This document shows, piece by piece, positions 12,419 to 26,800 of a stretch of 64,000 bases of DNA. Both the position numbers and the translations under genes were made by a program. This DNA is from Paramecium octaurelia (Eukaryota > Ciliophora > Oligohymenophorea > Peniculida > Parameciidae): contig CAJJDP010000023.1 in NCBI GenBank assembly GCA_905182995.1, forward strand, positions 161,474 to 225,473, read 5' to 3'. Below the pieces are notes generated by a model. It searched no databases and had not been told where the DNA came from. It worked only from the letters and a program-made list of their open reading frames with translations. Position 1 is the stretch's first letter, and every line of letters begins with the position of its first letter.

Positions 12419-13124
12419 NTATAAAAGGAAGTTAAAGAGAAAACGATAGGATGAAGAAAGATTGAATAAAAAAGTATTAATACTAAAATTACTGTCTCAA
12501 CTAAGACATTACTAATTTATTGAAGCCTTTAGGATTGCAAAATAATAATCACAAGTCAATCATAAATGTCAGAATTATACAAATATGCCTTATATTTGAT
12601 TATACTGAATATAATTTATCAGAATATTAAACCGCTTCGACGTATGAAATAGTAGTTGATAGCAGCCCAGTACCATTTTGAAAAAACCTTGGAGTAGTCT
12701 TAATAATTTCAATAAGAATCAATATCAAACGAAAAATTTCAGAGTTATATTATTCCAATTTCTTTTTACATCGAAAAGTTCTTATTAAGTTAAATATTGA
12801 ATTATATTATGAAAAATATGGTGTATTTGTATCTGTAAATTAAATTTTTAAAATTAATAAAGAGAGATGAAATAATAGTATTTATGGTCGAAAACCTAAT
12901 TGGCTTTATTAAATCGTATTTTTTATTAAGCAAAAGTAGAAACTTATTATTTGTTTAAATAAATGTATATTTCTAATTAATAGTTCTAGCCTATTTTATA
13001 ATAATGAACTTTTTCACAAAAATTGATCTTTCACAAAACATTCTGTGTGAGTCCTATAATTATTCCATAGAATTTATATATTAATTAATATTAATTACAT
13101 CATCAAAATTATTTATCATTTCAA

Positions 13125-14400
13125 ATGGAGAAAACCAAGTTAATTGTTGCTATAACTTTAATTTTAAGTGCAATTAGTGTTGCCGTAAACACTATGGATA
13201 TGAAATAGATATTAACTGAGCCTCAGAATGATACATTTTTAAAGAAACTTAACATTGTATATATTATAATTATTGAATTTACAGAATACAGAAAATGAAC
13301 ATCAAGAAGGTATGGCTTATAGAGAAATCTAAGATGATGGATAAATAGAAGGAATGAGATACAGAGAGATAGAAGAATAAGAAACTTAATAAGAAAATCA
13401 TATTGAAGGCATGGCTTATAGAGAAATCTAAGATGATGGATAAATAGAAGGAATGAGATACAGAGAGATAGAAGAATAAGAAACTTAATAAGAAAATCAT
13501 ATTGAAGGCATGGCTTATAGAGAAATCTAAGATGATGGATAAATAGAAGGAATGAGATACAGAGAGATAGAAGAATAAGAAACTTAATAAGAAAATCATA
13601 TTGAAGGCATGGCTTATAGAGAAATCTAAGATGATGGATAAATAGAAGGAATGAGATACAGAGAGATAGAAGAATAAGAAACTTAATAAGAAAATCATAT
13701 TGAAGGCATGGCTTATAGAGAAATCTAAGATGATGGATAAATAGAAGGAATGAGATACAGAGAGATAGAAGAATAAGAAACTTAATAAGAAAATCATATT
13801 GAAGGCATGGCTTATAGAGAAATCTAAGATGATGGATAAATAGAAGGAATGAGATACAGAGAGATAGAAGAATAAGAAACTTAATAAGAAAATCATATTG
13901 AAGGCATGGCTTATAGAGAAATCTAAGATGATGGATAAATAGAAGGAATGAGATACAGAGAGATAGAAGAATAAGAAACTTAATAAGAAAATCATATTGA
14001 AGGCATGGCTTATAGAGAAATCTAAGATGATGGATAAATAGAAGGAATGAGATACAGAGAGATAGAAGAATAAGAAACTTAATAAGAAAATCATATTGAA
14101 GGCATGGCTTATAGAGAAATCTAAGATGATGGATAAATAGAAGGAATGAGATACAGAGAGATAGAAGAATAAGAAACTTAATAAGAAAATCATATTGAAG
14201 GCATGGCTTATAGAGAAATCTAAGATGATGGATAAATAGAAGGAATGAGATACAGAGAGATAGAAGAATAAGAAACTTAATAAGAAAATCATATTGAAGG
14301 CATGGCTTATAGAGAAATCTAAGAAGATGGATAAATAGAAGGAATGAGATACAGAGAGATAGAACCATCACAAAACAATTAAGATTATGTGATATTTTGA
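13125..14400 (+). CDS. Secreted protein of near-identical 33-residue repeats
   Basis: 415 residues in two exons, with a 28-nt intron at 13257-13284 ending CAG. The N-terminus is a clear signal peptide (MEKTKLIVAITLILSAISVA), so the product enters the secretory path. After about 55 residues come ten full 33-residue units and a partial eleventh. Each unit has two sub-repeats, one starting GMAYREIQDDGQIE and one starting GMRYREIEEQ, both rich in acidic residues and Gln. The units are almost identical at base level, which suggests recent expansion or homogenisation. The protein ends after the last unit with PSQNNQDYVIF. I do not recognise the family; a surface or matrix protein is a guess. Copy number is uncertain because a contig join falls in the array. 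Confidence 0.85.
13309..14363 (+). repeat. Coding tandem repeat, 99-bp unit, about 10.6 copies
   Basis: Unit starts recur every 99 bp from 13309 to 14299. Units differ at very few bases (for example the last has GAAGAT where the others have GATGAT). The same array appears truncated at 12022-12418 in the other contig image. Confidence 0.95.
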
Positions 14401-16462
14401 TTTCATTATTAATTGAAAATATGAACATTACTTTTACAAAAATATTATACTTAAACTCTCCTTACTTTACTCAAAATTTTACTTAAATATTTTTGGTATA
14501 TTTAAAGTTATCCAAAATAATATATTGTGTTTAGTATTTAAATTAAATAATTCTCTATAAAGAAAGACTGCTTGAAAAAATCAAATGATTTTAGTTATAA
14601 ATAGAAATGAATTTATAAAATATTTTCATTTTTGAGCTTTGAATTTAATTTTTCGTTTGAATTGATCGTTTTTGTTATATAAAATTTTTATTAATTTGTT
14701 GTGTAGAAGAAAAATTAAGGCAAAATTCTGCAAACCTTTCGTTGGTCATGTACAGTTGGGCGTTTTTCAAATGTATTTATAAATTTAAGACTCTTATATT
14801 TCTGATGAATAATCGCATTGAAGAGTTCTTTCTTATCTTCCTAAAGAATTTCTAGATACTAGAATGCCATTATGATATTTAAATATTTCTGCTTTACTTA
14901 TTTATATTAGTTTTTGTTAATGAAAGATTTTTTCATGAAATAAAATTACAATTAATAATAAATCAGAAATAAATTGTTCCAAATATTCACACTCCATCCA
15001 TTCTCAAAACATTGCCATATTTAGACAAGAGATGACAATAAATTTTTGATATCTCTTACTAATCTAAAGTTTCCCTTTTTTTTAATATTCTTTTAAAGTT
15101 TCGAAACATTTAAGTTCTTTAACTTGTTTGAATTGGACTGTTATCTAAACTTAAGAGAAATTATCCCTTAAAAATGAAATTAGCCAATAAATCTTTCATA
15201 AATTAATAAAGAACATCTGAACTCTGCAAATGTATTTTTTCGAAAGTAAAATAATTAAACAAAATAACTTGAATTTTGTAAATATTCAAGTAATTTTCCT
15301 TTTTTGAATAACAAAAAGAGTTTTATTATAAGTATTAAACTTAAGAAGCATTATGGATACAAAAATAAAAACAGGTCTTATTTGAGCTGAATAATTGTTT
15401 TGTTTAAATATTTCCACACTCTACTTATATTATTAATTAAGTCCAAGTAAATTCATTTGTAATAAATATTCTTTTCTAATCATCATCTTGTTTTTTCTTA
15501 ATATTGCTTTTTCTAGGGTTTAGTGGCTTCAATTGTTAAGACTCTTATCAAAGAATATTAAAGAATTTTATCTCTTAATTTATTTAGTATTTATTTGAGT
15601 TTAGCTTATAGTGTGCTTTGTTGAGTAAGGGATTTAACTTTCCCTTGAACAAGAATGATTAAATTTTTTTTTTGTGTTTAGAAAATAATTTTCCTGATAT
15701 TTCTTTCATTTTTTAATTTTTAAAAAGTGAATTCCTTACAATCTAATTATGGTATTAAAGCGGTTCAAACATTAAAATTAATAAGGCAAATTTTAAATGA
15801 ATAAAGCGTATTCCCTATTTTTTTGGCTATATCAATCCAAAAAGTTAAACAACTATATTGGATCATTCAAATCGCTCCATTCAGCACCACTTTTGAAAAA
15901 TGATTAGAAGCGAGATTTAAAATTATCTGTGATCAGTTTAATTTGAACTGATTTTGGAAGTTTAATCTTAGGTGTGTCCAAATATAACCGGGAAAAAAGT
16001 CCAAGTAATAAATTTTTAGAAACACTTTTAGAAGACAAGCTAAGATCTGATTTTTATCTGAAATCGAACAACTTTATTGTCTACATGAAGGAGTTGATTC
16101 GTTTCTTTTGCTAAAATATTTTCCACCCATTTGTGATTCAGTTTGCATTAAATGTTTACTTGGAATGCTTAGAAAGACTTAGGAGGCACTTTCAAAATCT
16201 ATTCGCTTAGGGAAGTTTTATAAATGCCCAATATTTATGTGGCAAATATTTTAGCAAAAGAAACGAATCAACTCTTTAATTGGAAATATATTCTTGGTTT
16301 GCCTTCTAAATGTGATTTATAAAAATTTAAAATCTGTGGTTTGTAAGTTTTTTCATGGTCATAACGGAAATCTAGATAAATTATTTATACTAATTTTTTT
16401 GGAAAATTGATTTCATAAAAATTTTCTATTGCTGATATTGTTTTAACCTGATTTATTGTAAT
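14401..16462. other. No gene recognised
   Basis: Two kilobases of T- and A-rich sequence. I find no frame with family similarity. From about 15800 to 16300 the composition is less biased and contains a perfect 31-bp inverted repeat, so a decayed gene or element is possible there. Confidence 0.35.
16091..16274. repeat. Perfect 31-bp inverted repeat with 122-bp spacer
   Basis: Bases 16091-16121 (beginning GAGTTGATTCGTTTCTTTTG) are exactly complementary to 16244-16274. The total span of 184 bp with terminal inverted repeats resembles a MITE or a strong RNA hairpin. I see no clear similarity extending beyond the arms. Confidence 0.8.
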
Positions 16463-17656
16463 AGAAAAAACATTGATAAATTAATCGCAATTCCAGATAA
16501 TAAGTTGATGTTGCAGGCAATCATGAGAGATTCAAAGGAAGCGTAACATTTAATGAAAACAAACGATTAATATAAGTAATAATCAAATCAGATCTAAAGG
16601 CAAATCCATAAAGGGTTGGCTTATTAAAATATTGGAAAATCAATTCTGGGCAATTTTCAAAGCATAGCCAATTTGAAAGATAAAATGTGAAAATGGCCTT
16701 ATCTAATAAAAGAAAGAAAATCTAATATAATGACTTCCAATGATCTACTCAAAGAAAATTAAGGAAACGAATTTATTGTATGATATTTATATATATTGAT
16801 TTAAGTCTTAAAATATCGTTAAGAAATAGAAAAACAAAGGACAAACAAAATCTACCCGAAAAAAAATGATGTTTTCCTTAAAATATTTGATATTAGAATA
16901 GCAATTCATTCTGAAATTAACTTAATTTAACAGTAAATTAATTTGGTTGGACCAACTCAAACTAAAGTTATTGAATTCTATTCATATTTATACCATTTTT
17001 TCTCTCCCATTAAATTTCATGGATTTGTTTTTTTTCTCAATTTTAATTCTTTTTTAATAAAGGTTCTGAAGGATTTATGTGTTCAACTGAAATTTGAAAT
17101 CTCTATTTTTTTACGCATTCAAATCCCTAACTTTTACATTCAAGCAAATGATATTATTTACTGAATATTTCTCTTTAGTTAGTCCTCTGCAGTTGTTGTT
17201 ATGGTATAGAAGAGTGAACTAATTATGATTGGTCAATATTTGGATATGCACTTTAGTGAATAGACAATCAAATTTAGAGGAGCAATGAATATGTAATTGA
17301 TTTGATGTAAAAAGTAAATGTATCTGGATAATCGTAAATACTATGTTTTTGCAATGCAATTAGATTATTTGTATAATTTTTCCCCCTTAAGCATCGCCTT
17401 GATTACTTTACAAATATAGTAATCATTTGAGGTATTTCATCCTATCGGTTTTGGATTAAATACTGAGTATCATAATAGTTATTGCTTCCATTAGTTGCAC
17501 AACAAAGGTTTTCTGGTATGAGGTATTGATCAAGAGATAACTTTGGTAACACCATTACTTATCATACCTGTGAATAGATATTATCAATAGGGAGAAGGAA
17601 GAAAAAACTATGTGAATTTATACAAAAATACAAAAAAAATAATATAACAAAATTGA
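16463..17656 (+). pseudogene. Uncharacterised gene or gene relic
   Basis: Protein-like pieces run along the plus strand. An exon near 16463-16689 reads NIDKLIAIPDNKLMLQAIMR. Then one frame from about 16806 to the TGA at 17654-17656 stays protein-like for some 280 codons (VGPTQTKVIEFYSYLYHFF, SSAVVVMVQKSELIMIGQYL, NRKYYVFAMQLDYLYNFSPL) but contains three in-frame TGAs. One, near 17521, could sit in a 21-nt intron; the others have no good intron around them. I do not recognise the family. It is either a gene with several unresolved introns or a recent pseudogene. Confidence 0.4.
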
Positions 17657-17811
17657 AGAAAAATAAAATAAAATTGAATCAAATTAAAATTTAATATCAG
17701 TAGGAGAATTAAAATATAACAATGAAACAATTTATTGATTTTTTTCAAATTATTTTTGACAATTTTTACAAATATATATAAAATATAATTTTTCTGAAAT
17801 ATATATAATTT

Positions 17812-20800
17812 TCATTATTGACTTTCTGGAAAGACTTTACAAAATAATTTCTAATCAGCTTTTCCGCTTTTACAAGATGCTAAAGTAATTTCAAAATCTC
17901 GTGATATCGAGGATATCTACTATTTTTGTATCATACTATTAATTCCCTTTTATATTTTTTCTTCTGCCTTTTTGAAACGGTTTTTATCTTCAATTATTGA
18001 TAGTTCTGTTTCCTTCCTTCCTTATTAAATAATTCTTGAAACTGTTAAAATTTGCTTCTTTATTTTATTAAATCTAATTGATATTCTTTTCTTATTCTCT
18101 TCCTTGTTCTCAAAAAATCTCCAATGTTAAAAACATTAGAATTTGATGTACTTTTTAAGTTTTTGACAAATCATTGATATTTCTTTACTCAATTGTATTA
18201 AGTATGCTTTTAACAGTATCTTGATCATAAGAAACATAAAATATAGATTAATGCAAATCAATATGATGTATAAAGGATAGATAATTTCCTAATTTTGTTA
18301 AGAAGCATATATTCCAATCCCAAGCACAACAGAAAAACCACATACTTATGTCATTGTAAGATCCAATTGATTTAATACCTTAGATTCATAAGGCTAGTAT
18401 TTAATCGTCAGTTATTAATAGATAAATATGATGATATATATCAAAATTGCTTTAATGATAATTCTTGTCTCATAAATTGCTAAAACTATAATAATTAACT
18501 CCTTTTCAATTAATTTTACTATTTCCCAAAAGTATCCCGACTTCTTATATTCATTATATAGAAATCCCCAATTCATTCGAGTCTCATTGTTATCCAAATC
18601 TTTTCTATTTTAGAATAAAAATGTAAAAAGTATCAATGGGATGATGAAAGCAATTATAATAAAAAATGGAAAACAAAAGCATAAAACCCAATAAAAATGA
18701 TTTTCGGTATCAAACCTATATGCAACATTTATTGATATCCATTTAAACCCTGAAATTGTTCTAAATGACATTAATTTTATAAATCCTTCAATTAAGCTTG
18801 GCTGCAAAATAATATACATATTGATAAGTGTTGTAGATAGTACAGTAGAATGATATTTACATCTTTTTAGGAGAATACAAAGTCCATAACCACCAAGAAA
18901 CAATAGCACATATATGATTGGCATTAGAAATTACCATAACATTCGTAAATAATGAAGTTCGATAACTTAATTCAGATAAATTAAAAAGCAATCCAATGAA
19001 TAGGCCACAGTTTTTATAGGGTTTCCTGTTGAATTGATTCCATAGTTAAGTTCATCAGGAAAAGATAGCCTAAGAGTAGTCAATGTCATAATAATTTATA
19101 GGTAATTAGTAAGGATCTTACCCAGTAATTCTTCATTTAAAGGTTGGGACACTATGATTAATCCTGCCTTTTTTAATTTAACTACTAATAACTTATTAAT
19201 TACAATTGTAACTGTATTCTTCGTAGACATAAGTATAGTTAATAGAGTCCTAAAATATTTCTTTATGAATACCAAACACTAATCCCTAATATTGAAAATA
19301 AATTGATATATTAATCCGTGCATTTTCCACATTAATAAGGTGCACTAATTGAGTACATTCCATCTCCTCTTACATCTGAAATGTCACATTATTCACACAA
19401 TGCACCTATATGTCCAGTTATGCAAGAATCATCACCTTCCTTCCAACCTCCTAGACAACTTTCTGGAAGATTATAACAATATTCAACTTAATTTGTATCA
19501 AAATAGGCTCTCCAAAAACCCTAGATATGAATATGAATATTACTGAATATAAATTTAGCAAGGTTGATGTGACCTCTTTAATAGATATTTCATCTTATAA
19601 ATTACATTTTTCTTAATTGAGTTTCAATTAATAAAAGTGATTTTAATAATCACAAACTTCACATATTCCATAGGTTTTATTAATTATTTCTCCATATTAA
19701 CATGGATAAGTTTTAATATTAAGTTAGAGACTATAATTGTTATGATAATATAAAATTTCATATGGGAATTGAGAATTGTAATAAGGTATGAGAATCCTAT
19801 CACATTTAATTTCTAATTATAAAATTAAATCATCTTGTTAAAAAGTATTAAATAATAGAATTAAATCATCTAAATTGTAATCTTTTGATTCTGAATTATA
19901 AAGAATTTCATTTTTGTTTGTAAAGTTTTCAGACAATTATTCTTATTGATCTTCAGATAACCCTAAATTATATCTTCTACTCTTTAAATAGCATTTTGAA
20001 TTAGATAAATTATTGTAAATTTCTCTAAATTCGTTCAATAACACTATTCTAAAAGTAAGATTTTTAGAGTAATATCTTCTATTGGTGATATCAAATTATT
20101 TATATTCGCTTATTTTTTGTCCGTTTGGTAGATAAATCACATTAAGAAAATTATTCTTATCAAGATACTCATTCGAAACCATTACCTCTTCAATTAAAGT
20201 ATTTTAATTATTCATTTTTACATTGGTAAAGAAAATAGATTCATAATTATTAAGAGTAATTGAGATATGGGTAGGATTTGTTGATTGGTCATTTCCATAC
20301 TTTGTGCCTTTATTGTTTCTAACAACGGAACCCATTTTAGAAAAATTAGATATACTTTAGTTTTAGGTAAATATTCCTCCACCATATTAAGCTTGATTTT
20401 CAGAAATCTTACTCGATAATAAAGTAAATAGTTTATTTCTTCCTTCGAAATATATTGCACCTCCAGCCATCTTTGCATAGTTATTCAAAAATAAACTATT
20501 CTTTATTTAAATATTTTAATCTTTGATAAACAGGCAAGTACCATAAACAGCTGAATTATTCTAACATTTAAATTCGATCAACTCAACATCATATTTCACT
20601 TATTAAATATGCTTCTCAGTTTCATATTCATTATATAATAGTCTTTTTTTAATATTAACATCTGATCTTGATATTATACTATCAGCAATAATCAAACAAC
20701 TAAGTTATCCACAAATATTGCTTTTAAATTACAACAAACCAATTTTATTTGTCTTAATGCGTTCCTCATTTTAATGTAAATATAGTAAACTAAGGGAGCA

Positions 20801-23800
20801 TGCTTAACAAATGATATCTTAAAATTATAATTAGATGAATTTATATTAAACTAAATTAGTAATATTGGTCAATATTATTATTGGCATGATCGATTATTTC
20901 TAATAATATAAATTCCATTCATTGAATAAAATTAGAGTGTTATTATAATAATAATCTGGACTATGAAATGCCTTCAAATTAACCGGAGCATAATCATTGT
21001 TGAACTTAGTTAAGCAAATTTATTGTTATTCAATAAATTTAGTTGAGTTGATTTGAATTGGATCATCAAATTTAATTGAATCTAAATTTGATGTTAGATT
21101 TGATATTAGAACTTATCTGATTACACATTCATTTCCATACCCTTGATTATATAAATTAATAAGGCCATAAATCGGCAATATCCCTCCTTAAATTATAGAA
21201 CTTGAAAAGAAGAATTTTAATAAGTTTATACCTATGATCAAAGATTCATAATAAATTTGTTAAATATTAACATTGTCCATTTAAATATTCCCAGAAATCA
21301 AATAAATTTTAGTTCTATCTGATAACAAATAGTTTTTTAATTGTTTAACTGCATAATAATAATAATTAGCAGAATTTTAATAATTCAAGAAACCTTAATA
21401 TGTATCTTAAATATTAATATCTTAAAGTATAAAATTCTAATTAGTTAGATTATAACTTGAAATTTATCTATACAAGATAGCCCCTTTTAAGCTATAACAA
21501 TTGTTCACTGTCAAATTTTCTAATAGTAATGTAATTTAATTTTAATTATCGTTGAGATAGAGTATTCCTGCAGAAACATAGGAATTAACTGCAGAAAAAA
21601 CAGAGTTTACAATGTTTACAGTTATTGAGGATTGTGATTCAATATATATAGTACCTCCTAATTAGACAGAATCATATTATTTTGAAGAAGCCATAAATAT
21701 GCTTTCAAATTTTGATTGTTCAATCAATACTGACCCAGATAATTGTACTTTGAGTTACAAACTACCACTTAATTGGCCAAACGAATTATTTGAAGTTAAA
21801 TTGTTAATGAGAATTTTTGATGCTTAAAGTATTGTATTCCCAACTAAACACTTTTGTTAAAAACTTAATCGAATATCCTCTAAATAGATTTTGCTCTCGA
21901 GATCATAACCCCATTATAGATATGGTTTAATAAGATTGTAATCAAATTAACAACTATTATTAAAAACAATATCATCAAAATTTACGCTTTATGCTTTAAT
22001 TAATACCAATGAGTTTACACTATTAATAATTGTATTGGACTCAAAGATAACCTTATGCAAAATAACTTTACTTATTTAACAGTCAAAATATAAGAGACTG
22101 GAAGATATATAACTATCCTCCTATTAATAAGCTGTTAAAATGTTTCTGAGGAATTCGATCTCTTCAATTTAAATACTTACATTTTGCTAAGAGTGTATTT
22201 CAAAAATTGGGCAGTTTTCATATTTCCCAATTGATATTAATAAATTATCATGAATTTTTGAATAGTAAATATTAATAGTTTCGTCTCTTTCAAATATTGA
22301 AGTAGAAATAGATTCATAATAAATCAAGGGCTCATTCATTACCACTAAATATCTCATTATCATAGATTTTATTTGTGTTTAGATAGCATTATAGATAATT
22401 AAGAATATTGTATAGAAGTCCTACTTCACATCATTAATCCAACAATCCAAATATTTATGGATTCCTTTGATACTATACTTTTCGCTTAAAAGGACTTCAA
22501 TATTTCTTATTAATAGATTCTAAGAATTAATTATTCTCAATTCACTTATACCAAATCCTCTTAATAGGAATATTTAAGATAAACTAATAACTTATGCTTC
22601 AAGATTAATCAGTGCAATTTCATATTTAATAGTAACATTTAGAACTTCGGCAAAATATATTTTATTTTCAATTATTTAAATGTTATTTATTGTTATATAA
22701 GAGTGAACATAACCAAAATCTCTTATATTAAGAAAATTAGATAATTAATCATATTGGTTATATTCAAATACAATGAAGTCTAGAGATAATGAAAATTAGT
22801 TTTTATTCGTATTTTCTTGATTAATAAAAAGCTTACTTTAATTAAAAATGATATTATTTGAACAATTGAATTGGTAAATTGTTAAATTACTATTTACTTT
22901 TGTTACATTAGATGATTAAATTATTGAATGAATAATTGATAATTATTAAAAGATTATGGCTGAAAAATCTGATAGCTACAAGAATCCATTACAATTGTAA
23001 AGTTCTCCTCTTAAAGAAAAGTTGCTTATTTTTATTGTCGATAAAGTAGAAGTTGCAGTTTTAATAAATGTACAATTTGAGAATACACCTGTTAGAAGTA
23101 TATGTAAAAATTCAGACTTTAAACTGTCATTATTCAAAGAGAATACATCAGTATCCTGTATTTGTGAATCTAATATCTATAAATAGTAAATTTTAAACTT
23201 AGCTTTGACATTCTTAGCAAAATTGATTAAAAACAGAGGTGTAGTATAATTTTATTATTTCAAAATGAACTAACTAAATGTTAAATTTTGGAAAATGATT
23301 GAGGAAACTTTTAAAAATATTAATTACACAGCATTATTATTAGATTATTAAAATCTTAAGTTGTTAAATTATACTTAAAACTAGTATAATAATGATGAAA
23401 ATATTAAGAGATTAAAAGAATCTTTACTTCTAAAATAAAATTCAACATCACTTATTAAAATATTGGAAAAATCCTGAAACTATAATGATTTGCTAACAAT
23501 GAATTTAGTTGTTTAGGTACTTATTATGGATAAATTAACTTATCTAAAATATATTATAAATGTTTTACATTAGTGGGAAAATACTTCTGCTAAATATCTA
23601 AGGAATCAAGAAGTCTCCAACAAATAAACATTCTTATTCAATATCACTAATGATTTTTATTTCTAGTGATGTGATTTACTAATCATTAGCCAACTTGTAA
23701 AATGATTCTTTATTAAAATGAGTAAAATATTAAAGATCATCAATAAACAAATGTGTTTGATTGAATAAATTTATTTATGAATCATCTAAGCCAAAAGTAA

Positions 23801-26800
23801 GATTCTAAAAAATAATATCAGAACATATCAAATTTAGTTCAAGAATAATCTAACTTTCCTATTTGGGGTTAGTATCTATATACTAAAAAACCAATCCAAA
23901 AAATGAATTATAATAAAGATTGGAACCTGAATCAAATCCCAAACATTAATTACTGTAATCCCAATAATTAGCATTCTAAAATATAGGATTAATTAAGAGA
24001 ACTTCTGCTTAATCTCTTCTTCTACATAAAATACAATTAGGAGGACATTAAATACATTAGTTATTATATAAGCTGATGATTCTTTAATTAACTTCCAAAG
24101 GACATTTAACACAAATATTTTGACCATTTTATTTTACACATTCCTAACAGAGAGTTGGACATTAAGGTATACATTATTTATCAAATAACTCAAATCCTTG
24201 AACACATTCAAGACAAACTATTTCAAAATCCTCTATTTCTGAGCTTTAACTAAATTCAGTAAAATCGTGACTCATATCATAGTATTAGATAGCAGCATAA
24301 TAAAATGATCTTACTTATTATTTCCAGTTATCTTGAGATATCTTATCTTATTGATAACAAGTTTTGCAATTGAAATCTAGTGGACAAATTTAACAATTCC
24401 CAAATATTCTACTTGCGTAATACCCTTGCTCACATTAATAGCATTCTTTTTTTTCTTTAAATTCATTATATAAGCAGTTAGTACAAAATGAAATTTCACT
24501 TTAACACCCATTTGTTAATTCAAATTTAGCTTCCGAACCTACAATGCAATAGGTGTAAAACCAAGAAATTCTGTATATGCATTTTTCTCCATAATTATAA
24601 TCGATTTCACATTTATTACTATCATAGTCATACGAATATTTTTCTTTGCATCTTGCGCATTTAATGTCGATAGAATCATAGGACGGTTTAAAATAGTAAT
24701 CTAGAGTAGTGAATGTTGTTTTATCATTTTCTTTTATCCTCAATTTGACAGCATATTGGCAATTATTGATTTCATTAATCTCACAATTCTAAGCATCATT
24801 TGAAATAAAGTATTTACTATCATCTAAACATTTCAAACATCTAAGAAAATATTTTTCAGTGTCAGAATTGTAATCTTCAATACATTCTTAACAAAATTAT
24901 CCGCATTATCGACACGTTTTATCAACATAATTAAATGGGCTATTGAATTATTAATTATTAGTACCTCCTACATTACTTACAAATTATATCTAAGCTAGAT
25001 TCATCTTGATAGCATTCATCACAAATTGAAGGGCATATTACACATTAATTATTTGATAAATAATATTCTGACTGACATATAAGACAAACTGAGTTATTAT
25101 CACATTTTAAGCAATTATCAGGGCATTTTTTGCATTTATTGTCAACCAAAATAAAATTAGACTTACATTATAAGTGCACATAATTTCCTAAATGAATAGC
25201 GCTGATATAGATGTTATTATTATTTTCTTAATTGCTTAAAAAGTGCTAAACCCCTATTTGAAGTTCTAGTTCATAAATTTCATTTATAATAAAGACATCA
25301 TAATCAAATAGTTCTCTATCACTCTATAAATAAGCTGAATAAGGTATTTTTTCATTTCGAATCATATCCATTGTGCATACTGGTTAAATATACCATGTCA
25401 TTGGCTTTATATAACAATCAAGACAGTAATATTGAATCAAGTTATAAAAAGGACTTAAATAATTAATATATTTATTACCATTATTTACATATCGTTTTAT
25501 TGTTATCCTTTATTAAGAAATATCCAAAATTACAATAGTCATTATAATTATTATTGTTTATTGATAAAATTGTAATTTTGGGGAATGCCTATAATTAATC
25601 TGAACATATTTCACTGTTATTAATATCAAGCTCATTATTTTGACATTTGCACTCTTAAGTTTCGCTTAATAATTATCGTTTTGAAAATGCAGAACAACTA
25701 GTGCATTAATTGGATTCAGGCCCATCGCATAATTAACAAGAATAATGGCAGTCTATCTGATTAAATTTTTCAAATACATTTGAAATTCTGTAGGTTAAAG
25801 TCTTCTTAGAAGCCAGTCAAAAACTCTAACTTAGCTAATTATCCTTAGAAATATGGGGATGGGGTAAATTTATCTCCTCCAATATAAAAATACATTTATG
25901 TGTTTGAAAACTAGTTTCTAGCTTCGTTGAATTAAAAATTATGAGTTATTGGTTCACTTTATAAATCAAACCACAGCTTATACTATGTTCTTTCGCTATT
26001 AAGACTTCTACCTTATTCGAAAGTAAAATAATGCCATTGTTGAATATTTGTTAGTAAGGTATTAGATTTTAACATGTATTTGTCAGAGTCTAAAAATGAA
26101 CTTTCATATTCAGATTTATATGGATAGTAATAGTGATAAGTCTATATTAGAATTGAATTTAAATCCTTATTATTCAAATTAATATTGTATCTTAAAAATA
26201 CTGTTTTATCTCCGTTATTTCCATTTCCAACTTAATATTACTTATTAATTGTCATTCTTAATATCTACATTTAGGCAGAAATAAAAATCATGCTTACATC
26301 TATTTTAATCCATCCTCTAATAACATAATGCTAATCCATAAGCTAAGCTTCTTTATGGAGGTAATAAGTTCCGTCAAAATTCTGAATACCATCAAGTAAA
26401 CTTATTTGCTCTATTGTTACAACCTATTTTGGAATTATACAAGAATTAACTATATAATCATATAAATTCGGTTCTTTGTGCTAATTTTAGATTATTAACT
26501 TTGATAATAGTCCATAAAATGGTGCATATGATTGTTTTGTAAAACTCTATGTTAAATGTTTTAATTACATCCTTTCCGTATCCGCCAATTATGTAATTTA
26601 TTAAGCCACTTTTTAAGGAAATGCTGTCAATTTAACCAAATTTTCCTGCACTTTTAAATAGCAAAATCTTCTTGTCTGGATTATACTCTATAAGAGTCAA
26701 ATGCCAGATTCCATCTAAATGTTGATTTTCAAGTTGCAAAATCATCGATTAAAATTCTGTTTTTGAATTTTCAATATAGGATACCTCTAAAACATGATAA

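Larger units (their letters stand above)
11133..13705. repeat. Direct duplication of 1286 bp around the n at 12419 (assembly overlap)
   Basis: Bases 11133-12418 recur at 12420-13705. The first contig ends inside the 99-bp tandem repeats of the secreted repeat protein, so the true number of repeat units cannot be taken from this assembly. Confidence 0.9.

Noticed and set aside
13223-14428. Long minus-strand hydrophobic repeat frames (up to 401 codons) over the 99-bp array
   Set aside because: They are antisense images of the plus-strand repeat gene. The plus strand has a signal peptide, an intron and a proper end, and the repeat periodicity opens all frames.
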